Assembly (NCBI GenBank): GCA_019634625.1
Contig: JAHCBA010000027.1
Span: forward strand, 1 to 64,000
Length of the DNA: 64,000 bases
Direction of reading: 5' to 3'
DNA from: Verrucomicrobiia bacterium
Lineage (GTDB): Bacteria > Verrucomicrobiota > Verrucomicrobiia > Limisphaerales > CAIMTB01
Each line of letters opens with the position of its first letter. Within the stretch, counting starts at the first letter, position 1. Made by a program: the position numbers and the translations under genes. The notes beneath the pieces are model-generated. The model had not been told where the DNA came from. It was given only the letters and a program-made list of their open reading frames with translations, and did no database searches. Positions 1-8,964 of this stretch are shown in pieces.

Positions 1-216
1 GGGTTTGGGCGGGACACGGATGAGGAGATGGAAGTGGTTGGACATCATGCAGAAGGTGATGACGTCGATGTCACAGAACCGGGCGAGGTGGTGGAGGATG
101 TTGAGAAGTTTGTGCTTGGCGGAGTCGTCGAGGAGGGGAAGGCGACCGGCGACGCGGGACATGCAATGGTACGTCGCCGGGAGGGTGGGGTCGGCTTTGA
201 TGCGACGGGTTCTCAT
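1..216 (-). CDS. Y1 (IS200-like/REP-associated) transposase, N-terminal part, cut by window edge
   Basis: The 72 visible codons begin MRTRRIKADPTLPATYHCMS and run to the HUH motif NHFHLL followed by IRVPPKP, where the window ends. The protein is nearly identical to the start of the complete copy at 23667-24647, so this is a second copy of the same single-strand DNA transposase family, which nicks DNA with one tyrosine. The HUH histidines are intact, but the catalytic tyrosine lies outside the window, so I cannot say whether this copy is complete. An AT-rich repeat pair lies just upstream of its start, as at the other full copy. Confidence 0.85.
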   Translation of the reverse strand, partial: MRTRRIKADPTLPATYHCMSRVAGRLPLLDDSAKHKLLNILHHLARFCDIDVITFCMMSNHFHLLIRVPPKP

Positions 217-300
217 GGAGTGAGGGCGGGTAAGGGTAGAGGGGCGGCAAGCCTGCGCTGATTTCGTGATTTCGGAAAGGGTGAGCCGGAACGTTGGGGA

Positions 301-367
301 TGTCAATCTAAATGGGCTGTCATATTGTAAATAGAGAGTCAATTCAAAAAGTCTGGCTAATAATTTG
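301..367. repeat. AT-rich dispersed element, two units
   Basis: A markedly AT-rich patch in a GC-rich genome, holding two degenerate units of a family seen also near 24756, 35635-35850 and 51318-51461. The better unit (336-366) reads GTCAATTCAAAAAGTCTGGC followed by TAATAATTT. It lies between the Y1 transposase start and the 3' end of the rhomboid gene. No gene or clear promoter is visible in it. Confidence 0.55.
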
Positions 368-380
368 TTCGCTCGCCTCC

Positions 381-1295
381 TCACCCGCGCAGTGCTGCGA
401 ACCAGGTGGCGGCGATCAGGATGAGGTAGAGCGCCGCGGCAGCGAGATCCGATCGACGTTCCGTGGTCAAGGGGGGGGCGAAGGTGAAGGCGGCGGCGAT
501 GCCTCCCCCGCAGAGGAATCCACCCGCATGGGCGAGGACATCCGAGCTGGGCGAGGTGCCAAGGAGGATGAACAGGAGGCTGCCGCCGAGAAGGCCGCGG
601 GTGACCGTGCCGCGGGGGATGTGCCGGGCGTGGAGGTCGGTGAGGAGGGAGACGGTGAGCATTCCGAGGGCGCCCATGACGACACCGGAGGCGCCGAGTC
701 CGATGTAGTCGTGCCCGCGCCACCACCAGGCAAGCAGGTTGCCAAGCGTTCCGGCGAGGAGAGTGCCCAGAAGGGCCGGGCCGGCCCGGTAGCGACCCAT
801 GGCGAGTCCGAGCAGGAGAAGGCCCGAGGTGAGGTTGGCAGCGAGGTGGTCGAGGCCGGAGTGGAGGAAGGTGGCGGTGAGGGGGCGCCACCAGTCGCCA
901 TGGGCCACCGCGGCCGTGACGAACCGGCCCATGTCGTGGAGGCGGCTTCCCGGGGCTTCGGCTGCCAGATGGAAGGCGATGAGGAGGAGGCACCAGGCGA
1001 GGACGCCGCCATGAAAGAGGAAGGGGCCGACACCGGGGGTGAGAAGACTTGGGGAACGGCGGTTTTCGAGGTGGTAGGCGCGCAGCGTCCGGAGAGCGGG
1101 AAGGGCGTCGGGCGGATCCACTTCGAGGGACCAGCCGCGTTCGCCCGCCGGGGGGCGGATGACGCAGGCGATCTGCTGGCTGGCCAAGGCAAGGCTCCAA
1201 TCCATGGCCTGGCGTTCCGAACGGGCGGGAATCAGCACGCCGGCGCCGGGGGCGGGCGGGAGGGGAACGCCGGGATCGATGGGGGCCGGAATCAC
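381..1295 (-). CDS. Rhomboid-family intramembrane serine protease
   Basis: A 304-residue multi-pass membrane protein. A soluble N-terminal part of about 90 residues is followed by six or seven hydrophobic segments. The rhomboid signature is present: HSGLDHLAAN (145-154), the nucleophile motif GASG with Ser203, and the partner His256 in DVLAHAGG. Rhomboids cleave transmembrane substrates within the membrane; the substrate here is unknown. The GTG start follows an in-frame stop, and the only other nearby candidate is the ATG of residue 31, which would cut into a conserved-looking stretch (RSERQAMDWSLALAS). It lies 207 bp downstream of the FG-GAP protein on the same strand and may share its transcript. 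Confidence 0.9.
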   Translation of the reverse strand: MIPAPIDPGVPLPPAPGAGVLIPARSERQAMDWSLALASQQIACVIRPPAGERGWSLEVDPPDALPALRTLRAYHLENRRSPSLLTPGVGPFLFHGGVLAWCLLLIAFHLAAEAPGSRLHDMGRFVTAAVAHGDWWRPLTATFLHSGLDHLAANLTSGLLLLGLAMGRYRAGPALLGTLLAGTLGNLLAWWWRGHDYIGLGASGVVMGALGMLTVSLLTDLHARHIPRGTVTRGLLGGSLLFILLGTSPSSDVLAHAGGFLCGGGIAAAFTFAPPLTTERRSDLAAAALYLILIAATWFAALRG

Positions 1296-1502
1296 GTTGG
1301 TGACGGTTCCGGTGCCCGGGCAGGTGGAGGAGGGAGGTGGACGGGCTTCATCCTTGAATGAGACGCCGGGTTATCCGCAGTTGGCGCCGACCACGCCGAG
1401 GAAGACACCATTGGTTGGCATGGGAACATCGGGTCGATTTTCACCCGGACGCAGATCGAGCACCGTTCGCCGGGCTGAGCACAAGGACGATCTTGTTCCT
1501 GG

Positions 1503-4500
1503 CTAGTCCGGTTGGAGGCGGTTGGGGAAGGCGCGAACCGAGCGGGCGCCGGAGGGCCAGGGGAGATCGGAGCGGGTGCCATCGGGCCAGCGGATGAGAA
1601 GGCCTGCGGGATCGATGGGGGCGGCGAGGACCAGGGTGGTGTGGTCCTGGGACCCGTAGCCGGAGCCGGCATGGAGGCCGCGGGCGGGGCCGAGTTGTTT
1701 TCCGAAGCGGAGTTGAAGGATGACACCGATGGCGTCGGGATTGGCGGGCGGGCCGGCGAGGGAGATGCGCACCCCGGGTTGACCGCGGGTGTTGCGAAGG
1801 ACGGTGAGAGGGCTGCGGTATTGGGCGACGGCGAGGTCGGGGCGGCCGTCGCCGTCGAAATCGGCCCCCGCCGTGCCGCGTTGTTCGCCATGCAGGGCGA
1901 TGCCGGATTCGGCCGGTGGGAGGGCCCGGAAGCCGCCCTGTCCATCCCCGAGAAGGAGCAGTCCGGTGCCGGCATCCTGGCGGGCGGTTTCGACGTCGGT
2001 GCCGAAGAAGTTCTGGGCGAGGAAGAGGTCTTCGTGGCCGTCGCCATCGAAATCGGCGACGGCGACGCCGAAGGCCGGTGCGAACTGGGCTTCGATGGGG
2101 AGGGGACGGGGTTCGAAGCGGTTGCCGCGATGGAGGAAGAGCATTGAGTCGAGGGTGGTGGCTTCGAGGCGGGTGGCACGGGAGGCGGCGGGGCCGAGCA
2201 AATCATGGATGGAGGCGGCTCCGTAGTCGCGGTGGGACGGGAACCGGGCGGCGACGGAGGGGAGGGAGGCGATGACGGCTTTGCGTTCGCGCCACGGGGT
2301 GACTTTGGCGAGGAACGGATCGTGGGAGGCCAGCAGGGGGATTTGGGAGCCGTCGCCCGCGAAGTCGCCGTGGTAGAGGAGGATGGGGGAGGGATGCCAG
2401 CCGGGGAGGTCGGGGCGCCCGTTGCGACCCCAGTTGGTGGCGACGAGGTCAAGCTGGCCATCGCCATCGAAGTCCCCGGCGGCGATGCCGTTCCAGAGGC
2501 CGCGGTACGGGGCGAGGCCGAATTCGGTGGTGGCTTCGACAAGCCGGCCGTCGCGGTTGAGGAAGAGGCGGATGGAATCCCATTCCGAGGCGAGGGCAAG
2601 ATCGGGGCGTCCGTCTCCATCCAGGTCGGCGAAGACGGCGCCGCTGATGCGTCCCAGGGCGGGGAAGGATTGGGCGACGGTCCATGATCCCGCGTGGGCA
2701 CGGAGGAGGAAGGAGTGCGCGGCTTCGGGGTAGCGTCCGGGAACGGCGCGACCTCCGACAAAAAGGTCGAGGACACCGTCACCATCGACGTCGGCGAAGG
2801 CGAGGGGGCCGGTGGCGGAGGGGGGCAGAGGCCAGTTGGGCAGGCGGGGTGGCGGCGCGGGTGTTGGCGTGGGGAGGGGGACGGCGCGAAACGGTGCGGC
2901 GTCGGGGTCGGCATTCTCCCAGTTGGATTCTCCGATCCAGAGGAACGGGGCGCCGGTTGGGCCGGGAGCGACGACGAGGGCGTTCTGGTCGCGGGGGTTG
3001 GTGCGGGGGAGACCGGTGAGGGGCAGTTCGTTGAAACCACCGTGGGGAGGGTTCCGATAGGCGAGGGTACGTCCGCCGGTGCCCCCGGAGACGAGGAGGT
3101 CCGGTCGTCGATCGCCATCGAGGTCGGTCCAGGCGACGGCGGGGCCGAGGTTGCTCAGGCGACGGGGGAGGAGCGGTTGACGGGCGAAGTCGTCGAAGGG
3201 GGCGTCGGTGTGGAGGTGCGGGAGGGGAGGGGTGACAGGGGTGAAGAGGGGGAGGGGCCGGGAAGGAGGCGGGGCGGGTTGGGGAAGGGAGGCGGTTTCG
3301 AAGATCTCGTAGAGGCGATTGGGTTGGGCGTGGGGGACGCGGGAGAGGTGGCCGCTGCGCCAGCGGACTTCGATTTCGAGGGAGGTGGCGGAGCCGGTGG
3401 CGAAGACGCGCATGGGATCGTCACTCGATGCGTAGCGACCGCCGGCGATCATTTCCTGGGACTGGGTGACGGGTCCGCCCCGGACAGTGATGCGGGCGCC
3501 GATGCCGCGGGTGTTCTGGTGGGCGCCGCGCAGTCGGACGGCGAGGCGCGGGGCTGAGGCACGATTGCGATAGACGCGGGCGGGGGCGTTCATGGCGTTG
3601 ACCACGAGATCGAGGTCGCCGTCGTTGTCGAGGTCGGCGAGGGCGAATCCGTGGGCGACGCCGACGGTGTTGAAGCCCCACTGCTCGCCCACCTCCTCGA
3701 AGGTGAGGTCGCGGCGGTTGCGGAAGGCGAGGCTGGGGGTGGCTCGATGCGGGAGGAGGGCGAGGTTTTTCCGGCGCATGGCAGGGGTGGTGTCGCCGCC
3801 GGAGCGCCGGATGACGTCGAGGGCATCGGCGTCCTGGAGGTCGTGCAGGTTGCCGGTGGTGACGAGGAGATCTTCCCAGCCATCGAGGTCCACATCGAGG
3901 AAGAGGGCGGCCGGGGTCCAGTCGGTGGCGGCGAGTCCGGCGAGGGTGGCGATTTCGGCGAAGGTGCCGTCGCCGCGGGCGAGGTGGAGGGTGTTGCGGG
4001 GAATTTCCGGGCGGAATTCCGGGTCTTCGACGGGCCAGGTGACGGAACCTTTGAGGGTGTCGGGTCGCTGCCAGGCGCGGAACTGGCGGCGGGGACTGAG
4101 CATGTCGGCGACGAAGAGGTCGTCGTGGCCATCCCGGTTGATGTCGGCGGCATCGACGGCCATCGAGGCGAGGCTGAAGGAGCGGAAGGCATGGCGCGGG
4201 GCGGCGCGGAAGCGGCGGCCGCCTTCGTTGAACCAGACGCGGTCGGGCCAGGCGACGAAGTCGTTGCAGACGTAGAGGTCGGGGAGGCCGTCGCCGTTGA
4301 GATCACGGAAGAGGACGGAGAGGCCCCAGTCGGTGGGGACGCTGGTGAGGGGTTGTCCGTCTTCGTCGAGGAAGAGGCCGGTGATCCAGGGGATGGGGGC
4401 AAAGCGGCCGTTGCCGCGATTGAGGTAGAGGATGTCGGGTTCGCCGCGTTCGATGACCATGGGGGCGCCGTCCGCCTGGGCGAGGGTGATGAAGCGATCG

Positions 4501-5240
4501 CGGGGTTCGAGGATGCGGGTGCCGTCGGGTTGGGTGCGCATTTCCATGCGGAGGCCGCGTGGATGATCGAAGAAGGTGTCGGTGCGGTAGTTGGTGACGT
4601 AGAGGTCGAGGTCACCGTCGCCGTCCACGTCGGCGAGGGCCATGGACGTGGCGCCGTAGGTGGGGGCGAGGCCGACGTCGCGTTCGGTGAAGCGTCCGGT
4701 GCCGTCGTTGAAGAAGGCGCGGGTTCCGGTGCCGAAGCCATTGACGAGCAGGTCGAGGTCGCCATCGCCGTCGAGGTCCACGAGGACGGCGCCCGTTGAG
4801 AACTGGCCGTGGCAGGCCACGCCGGCGGAGGCGGTGATGTCCTGGAAGCGCCAGTTGCCGAGATTGCGGTAGAGGCGGTTTCCGTTTTCGAGGCCGGTCA
4901 GGTAGAGGTCCACGAGGCCGTCGCCGTCGATGTCGCCGAGGGCGACTCCGGAGCCGATTTCGTAGAGGCGATTGGTGGAGAGGGTGGGGTTGGACAGGAG
5001 GTTGCTGAAGTTGATGCCGGTGACCGAAGGGGGAAGGAGGTCGAAGCCAGGGGGGCCTGGAGCGGGGGCGGGGAGTTCGGCGTATCGGTAGCCGGGGGTG
5101 TTGTGCCAGATGAGGGGGCTGGATGAGGCGGGCCGGGAGGGGGAGAGCAGCAGGAGCAGGGCGATGGCGGGCGGGAGCCATCGGAGGCGGGGTTGGAACC
5201 GATGGCGGAATCGGGAGGAGACAGGAGGGACAGCGCTCAT
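1503..5240 (-). CDS. Secreted FG-GAP/VCBS-repeat protein with two ASPIC/UnbV domains (CRTAC1-like)
   Basis: About 1245 residues. I place the start at the ATG giving MSAVPPVSSRFRHRF followed by a hydrophobic signal segment; a start about 120 bp further upstream would lie beyond the terminator at 5321-5356. The protein contains many calcium-binding FG-GAP repeats of the form DLDGDGDLDL, predicted to fold as beta-propellers. There is one ASPIC/UnbV module at about 575-640 and another at the extreme C terminus (about 1170-1245, ending in WPDGTRSDLPWPSG-like sequence). Proteins of this type are exported and probably bind or present extracellular partners; the exact role is unknown. It could also be described as an integrin-alpha-like protein. 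Confidence 0.85.
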   Translation of the reverse strand: MSAVPPVSSRFRHRFQPRLRWLPPAIALLLLLSPSRPASSSPLIWHNTPGYRYAELPAPAPGPPGFDLLPPSVTGINFSNLLSNPTLSTNRLYEIGSGVALGDIDGDGLVDLYLTGLENGNRLYRNLGNWRFQDITASAGVACHGQFSTGAVLVDLDGDGDLDLLVNGFGTGTRAFFNDGTGRFTERDVGLAPTYGATSMALADVDGDGDLDLYVTNYRTDTFFDHPRGLRMEMRTQPDGTRILEPRDRFITLAQADGAPMVIERGEPDILYLNRGNGRFAPIPWITGLFLDEDGQPLTSVPTDWGLSVLFRDLNGDGLPDLYVCNDFVAWPDRVWFNEGGRRFRAAPRHAFRSFSLASMAVDAADINRDGHDDLFVADMLSPRRQFRAWQRPDTLKGSVTWPVEDPEFRPEIPRNTLHLARGDGTFAEIATLAGLAATDWTPAALFLDVDLDGWEDLLVTTGNLHDLQDADALDVIRRSGGDTTPAMRRKNLALLPHRATPSLAFRNRRDLTFEEVGEQWGFNTVGVAHGFALADLDNDGDLDLVVNAMNAPARVYRNRASAPRLAVRLRGAHQNTRGIGARITVRGGPVTQSQEMIAGGRYASSDDPMRVFATGSATSLEIEVRWRSGHLSRVPHAQPNRLYEIFETASLPQPAPPPSRPLPLFTPVTPPLPHLHTDAPFDDFARQPLLPRRLSNLGPAVAWTDLDGDRRPDLLVSGGTGGRTLAYRNPPHGGFNELPLTGLPRTNPRDQNALVVAPGPTGAPFLWIGESNWENADPDAAPFRAVPLPTPTPAPPPRLPNWPLPPSATGPLAFADVDGDGVLDLFVGGRAVPGRYPEAAHSFLLRAHAGSWTVAQSFPALGRISGAVFADLDGDGRPDLALASEWDSIRLFLNRDGRLVEATTEFGLAPYRGLWNGIAAGDFDGDGQLDLVATNWGRNGRPDLPGWHPSPILLYHGDFAGDGSQIPLLASHDPFLAKVTPWRERKAVIASLPSVAARFPSHRDYGAASIHDLLGPAASRATRLEATTLDSMLFLHRGNRFEPRPLPIEAQFAPAFGVAVADFDGDGHEDLFLAQNFFGTDVETARQDAGTGLLLLGDGQGGFRALPPAESGIALHGEQRGTAGADFDGDGRPDLAVAQYRSPLTVLRNTRGQPGVRISLAGPPANPDAIGVILQLRFGKQLGPARGLHAGSGYGSQDHTTLVLAAPIDPAGLLIRWPDGTRSDLPWPSGARSVRAFPNRLQPD

Positions 5241-5320
5241 GGCCTCAGGGGGTCCGTGGGATTGCTGGCCTGGTGGAACCCGGCCGTCCGGAGGGGTGAG
5301 AGGGAGGAGAGAGGGGACTG

Positions 5321-5356
5321 GAAAAGAAGAGGGGGACCGGATGGCTCCGGTCCCCC
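5321..5356 (-). terminator. Rho-independent terminator downstream of the LamG protein
   Basis: The 10-bp arms GGGGGACCGG and CCGGTCCCCC (5331-5340 and 5347-5356) flank a 6-nt loop. Read on the minus strand they are followed by TCTTCTTTTC. This lies 49 nt past the stop of the gene ending at 5405 and before the next minus-strand gene. Confidence 0.75.
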
Positions 5357-5404
5357 GTGTCATGGGTGGGTACGTTCATGGCCGGTTGAGCCGGCCCGAG
5401 GGAT

Positions 5405-8320
5405 TCAGTTCCGGGTCCGGAGGTAGCGTTGGGCGCCGGTGGCGGGGATGGTGGCCGGGCTGGTGGCGCCGGCGACGGGGCTGAAGGGACCGGTCACGGC
5501 ATCGGCGCCTTCGAGGGTACCGGTGAAGGTCACGCGGATATTGGCGCCATCGCGGACGACGCTGAGGGTGGGGGTGGGACCGGTGGGCGCCGGGGGATCG
5601 TTGAAGTCCCAGTGGGCGACCAGGCCGGGATTGCCGGTGACGGCGCCGGGGGCGGTGCCGGAGGCGAGAGCCGCGATCTGGGCCGCGGTGAGGGCGGTAC
5701 GGAAGACGGCGAAGTCATCGAGGATACCCGCCATGCGGTTGTCGTTGACGCCGGGTCCGCCACCGATCATGAGGCTGGTAAAGTCCTGGGGCAGGGGATC
5801 GCCGAAGCCGGAGTGGAACAATTCGCCATTGATCCAGATTTCCTTTTCCTCGGCGCGCTTGACGAAGACGAAGTGGTGCCACTGTTCCCACCAGGCGGCG
5901 GTGCCGGAGTATCCGGGATAGCTGGAGATGTTGAGGTTGATGCGGGTTGAGTCACCGGCGCAGCAGCCCGAGTTGTCGAAGTAGATGGTGCTGTCACCCC
6001 AGGGGATGTGGGCCTGGAAGCCGCGGCTGGAACTCGGGCTGGAGGGCGAGAGGGCCCAGAAGGCCGAGGAATTGCGGACGGTGTGAAGCTTCTGCCAGAC
6101 CGCGAAGGTGAGGTTGTCGTCGGCCGAGGCGGCGTTGAGGAAGGTGGCGTCATTGACGCTGACGATGCCGGCCGGGGCGACGGGGAAGTCCATGCCGTAG
6201 TCGCCCGGCTGTCCGGTGCGACCGCCTCCATCGGCGGTCCACTGGGCGCCGGCGATGACGAAGCCGACCTTGCCATCGACCTTGTCGCGGGTGAGGGGCG
6301 GGATGGTGAAGGACCAGGACTCGGTGCGGGTGTTGCCGCCATGGGTGAAGGAGATCGAGGCCGACTGGGTCGAGGGCGACGGGAAGTCGGTGGGGGGATC
6401 GTAGGTCACGGTGATGACATTGCCGGCGCGATTGACGGTCGCGGTGACGGGCGAGCCATTGAGGGAGAGTTGGATGGAGGCGTCGGCCACGGCGGTGGGG
6501 CCTTCCTCGATGACGACCACGATGTTGGCGGTCGGGGAGGTTTGGGGTTCGCCGGGGGCGGGGACGACGCGGGTGATGGCCGTGGGGCTGCCGGTGGTGG
6601 TGGCGCGGTAGGCGCGGAAGCCCCCGCTGGCGCTGTCGTTGATGAGGGCGCGTTCGCCGTCGGCCTTGACGCTCTTCCATTCGATGTTGGCGCCGCCGCC
6701 GCCTTCGTACCACATGGTGCGGAAGGGATAGACGCCGGCCTGATCGACGACGACGCGGTAGAGGGTGTCGGCTGCGCCGCGCCCGCCGACGAACTGTCCG
6801 GCGAGCTGGGCCCGGAAGACATCGCGCACGTTGCCGGCAAGGGTCTGGAAGCCGTCATCGCTGTTGACGATGAGGGTGTGCACGCCGGCGGGGAGTTCGA
6901 TGAAGGTCCAGATGTAAGCGGCGATGCCGTCGGTTTGACCCGATTCACCGAGGCCAGGGATGCCGGGCATCTGTTCGTCCGGGGTGAACTCGCCGTTGGC
7001 CTCGAATTCGCTTTGGTTGAGGTTGATCACGCCGGGGATTTCGAAGCGGATGGGCATGCGATCGTTGGCGCCGGCGACGCCGCGGGCGAGGGCGGGTCCG
7101 ATGGAATCGGGATCGGCGAGATTGACGCCGAGGAGACCCGCGAGCTGCTGGGTGGGGCGGGTGTTGTCGTTGGCCTGGAAGGCGGCGTTCTGGTGGACCT
7201 CCCAGATGAAGCCCGGCTTCGAGGTGTCGGGGGTGACGGCGAGGTCTGGGGTCAGGAGGGCGTAATCGACGACGGTGAAGGTCCAGTTGAGGGTGCGGTC
7301 CTGTCCGTCATTGAAGGCCAGGGCGACCGCGTGCTGGGAGCGGGGCGCGAGCCGGCCAGGGGGTTGGTAACGGACGGTGGTGATATCGCCGGCTTTGGTC
7401 ACGGTCGCGGCAACCTCGCTGCCGTTGAGGCTGAGCCGGACGCTGGCCTGATTGACGGCGGCACCGGAGAGCTCGATCACAACGGGGGTGTCGAAGGCGG
7501 CGGTATTGGCATTGGGAGTGGGGGTCGCGGTCCGGACGAAGGTCGGTGCGGTTCCGGTAACCGAGCGATAGGCCTTGATGGTGGACGCATCGCTGTTGAC
7601 CAGGGCGCGGGTGCCGTTGGGCAGGACCTGGACGAACTCGATGTTGGCGCCGCCGCCGCCTTCCTGCCAGATGAGGCGGGTGGCATAGAGGCCGGCCCTG
7701 GTGACACGGATGGACATGACGGTGTCCGCCGCGCCGCGACCGCCGTCGAACTGACCGACGAAGGTGGCGAGAACATCCTTGGGGGCGGCACCACCCATGG
7801 AGAGGCGGAAGCCATCGTCGCTGTTGACGATGAGCGTGTGGGTGCCCTCGGGGATGTCGAGCCAGGTCAGGGCCTCGGCGGCGATGCCGTCGGTGCTGCC
7901 GGTCAGGCCGGGGATGCCGGGAAGGAAGTCGTCATCGGGCATGCTGCCGATGGAGACGCCGTCCTGGTTGAAATTGATGACCCTGCTGACGATGAACTGG
8001 AGGAGGGCATTGTCGGCGGTGCCCAGTTTCACGCCGGGTCCGTCGGCGCCGCCCTGTTCGTAGTCGGCCGCGTAGTTGGGGAGGGGATTGCCATCCCCGT
8101 CGCGGAGAAGACCGGCGAGGGCCTCCTCGGTTTTCTGGATGGTTGTCCGTTGGTCCGCCTCATTCTGGAACACGTTCCAAAGGAACCCGCGCTGGGCGGT
8201 GTTGGCGGAGCTGGAGGGGAGGGCGAACGTCTCGGGAATGACCACCTGGGCGCTGGCAGGGACCGAAAGCAGTCCGGCCAACGCGGCGGCGATTCCAAGA
8301 CGCAGGGATCGAGGAGTCAT
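5405..8320 (-). CDS. Large secreted protein with two PA14-like modules and a LamG domain
   Basis: A 971-residue exported protein starting MTPRSLRLGIAAALAGLLS with signal cleavage near ASAQ. An upstream in-frame start would add 25 residues ahead of a good signal peptide and is rejected. Two homologous modules (about 105-250 and 420-567) share HTLIVNSDDGF, the GGRGAADT segment and EGGGGANIE, resembling PA14/GLEYA-type carbohydrate-binding domains; each is followed by an Ig-like stretch. A concanavalin-A/LamG-like domain follows (about 690-890), with LDDFAVFRTALTAAQI and VAHWDFND typical of LamG. The last 70 residues form a short beta domain. A role in binding or degrading polysaccharide outside the cell is plausible, but no catalytic residues were identified. 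Confidence 0.8.
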   Translation of the reverse strand: MTPRSLRLGIAAALAGLLSVPASAQVVIPETFALPSSSANTAQRGFLWNVFQNEADQRTTIQKTEEALAGLLRDGDGNPLPNYAADYEQGGADGPGVKLGTADNALLQFIVSRVINFNQDGVSIGSMPDDDFLPGIPGLTGSTDGIAAEALTWLDIPEGTHTLIVNSDDGFRLSMGGAAPKDVLATFVGQFDGGRGAADTVMSIRVTRAGLYATRLIWQEGGGGANIEFVQVLPNGTRALVNSDASTIKAYRSVTGTAPTFVRTATPTPNANTAAFDTPVVIELSGAAVNQASVRLSLNGSEVAATVTKAGDITTVRYQPPGRLAPRSQHAVALAFNDGQDRTLNWTFTVVDYALLTPDLAVTPDTSKPGFIWEVHQNAAFQANDNTRPTQQLAGLLGVNLADPDSIGPALARGVAGANDRMPIRFEIPGVINLNQSEFEANGEFTPDEQMPGIPGLGESGQTDGIAAYIWTFIELPAGVHTLIVNSDDGFQTLAGNVRDVFRAQLAGQFVGGRGAADTLYRVVVDQAGVYPFRTMWYEGGGGANIEWKSVKADGERALINDSASGGFRAYRATTTGSPTAITRVVPAPGEPQTSPTANIVVVIEEGPTAVADASIQLSLNGSPVTATVNRAGNVITVTYDPPTDFPSPSTQSASISFTHGGNTRTESWSFTIPPLTRDKVDGKVGFVIAGAQWTADGGGRTGQPGDYGMDFPVAPAGIVSVNDATFLNAASADDNLTFAVWQKLHTVRNSSAFWALSPSSPSSSRGFQAHIPWGDSTIYFDNSGCCAGDSTRINLNISSYPGYSGTAAWWEQWHHFVFVKRAEEKEIWINGELFHSGFGDPLPQDFTSLMIGGGPGVNDNRMAGILDDFAVFRTALTAAQIAALASGTAPGAVTGNPGLVAHWDFNDPPAPTGPTPTLSVVRDGANIRVTFTGTLEGADAVTGPFSPVAGATSPATIPATGAQRYLRTRN

Positions 8321-8623
8321 GGGGTTGGAATGGTATGATTTTGGGTTGATGACGATCGACAGGTGTCGATGGCACCCGATTCCGGCCCAACCCACGGCCC
8401 TCCCTGTGGAGGTTCATGATTCCGCGGACCCGCAATGATGTTGGGCCGTTGGATGGCTGGCTGGGACAGCGTCGGGAACGGGGAGAGGGAATCCGGCCGG
8501 GAGATGAGTGGCAAGCAGAATTATTATCCCGTGAGCATGGATCTCTTATGTAAGAGTCCATTAGGGCCTGTTCGTGCGTGTCGCGATAAGATTGCTGCTT
8601 GGAAGGCGAGGAGGAGGGCGGAG
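8321..8623. other. Intergenic spacer between divergent genes
   Basis: No credible gene. It holds the start region of the LamG protein (minus strand) and a hairpin at 8539-8559 (GGATCTCTTA, TG loop, TAAGAGTCC, one bulged T) just after an AT-rich AATTATTATCCC patch. A 7-bp repeat array and a dispersed repeat follow before the prolyl oligopeptidase. Confidence 0.5.
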
Positions 8624-8721
8624 ACCTGAGACCTGAGGCCTGAAGCCTGAAAGCTGAGGCCTGAGGCCTGAAAGCTGAGGCCTGAGGCCTGAAAGCTGAG
8701 GCCTGAGGCCTGAGGCCTGAG
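8624..8721. repeat. Tandem heptamer array 1 (14 units of RCCTGAR/AGCTGAG)
   Basis: Fourteen uninterrupted 7-bp units, mostly ACCTGAG, GCCTGAA, AGCTGAG and GCCTGAG. The 21-bp trimer GCCTGAA-AGCTGAG-GCCTGAG occurs three times in a row, showing recent higher-order duplication. The same heptamer family, in the same orientation, forms arrays at 25516-25585 and 44825-44922. Confidence 0.95.
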
Positions 8722-8801
8722 GCCCGGTTCCCAGGCGGAATGGGAGGTCCGGGCAAGATCGAGCCCATCGGGCCGGCACAAAGGCGGCGATTGAACGGTG
8801 T

Positions 8802-8856
8802 GCCTGCGGGTTCGAGGACGAGGACGAGGACCGCCCTTCGGGATGAGTACGAGATG
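8802..8856 (+). repeat. Dispersed ~55-bp repeat, copy upstream of prolyl oligopeptidase
   Basis: Starts GCCTGCGGGTTCGAGGACGA, then CCGCCCTTCGGG and GAGTACGAG. A direct copy lies at 11130-11186, just after the same gene, with only a few substitutions. CCGCCCTTCGGG can form a short hairpin. Confidence 0.9.
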
Positions 8857-8964
8857 CGCCGAGGGATGGCTTGGGCGAGTTCCAAGGGCCTGAGATGCGG
8901 TTGGCACGAGGGATTGAGGCGAATGGTTTTGACCGGGGTTGGGGCGGGCGGTGAGGTTTCGGGG

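Noticed and set aside
312-1361. Long open frame on the plus strand over the rhomboid gene
   Set aside because: Gly/Glu/Ala-rich shadow of the minus-strand rhomboid gene; no family features, and the rhomboid motifs are clear on the other strand.
1292-3118. 608-codon minus-strand frame overlapping the FG-GAP gene
   Set aside because: Composition is Pro/Ser/Thr-rich as expected of an out-of-frame shadow in high-GC DNA; the FG-GAP frame carries all motifs.
6008-8338. 776-codon plus-strand frame across the LamG gene
   Set aside because: Gly/Asp/Ala-rich antisense shadow; no signal, domain or ribosome site.
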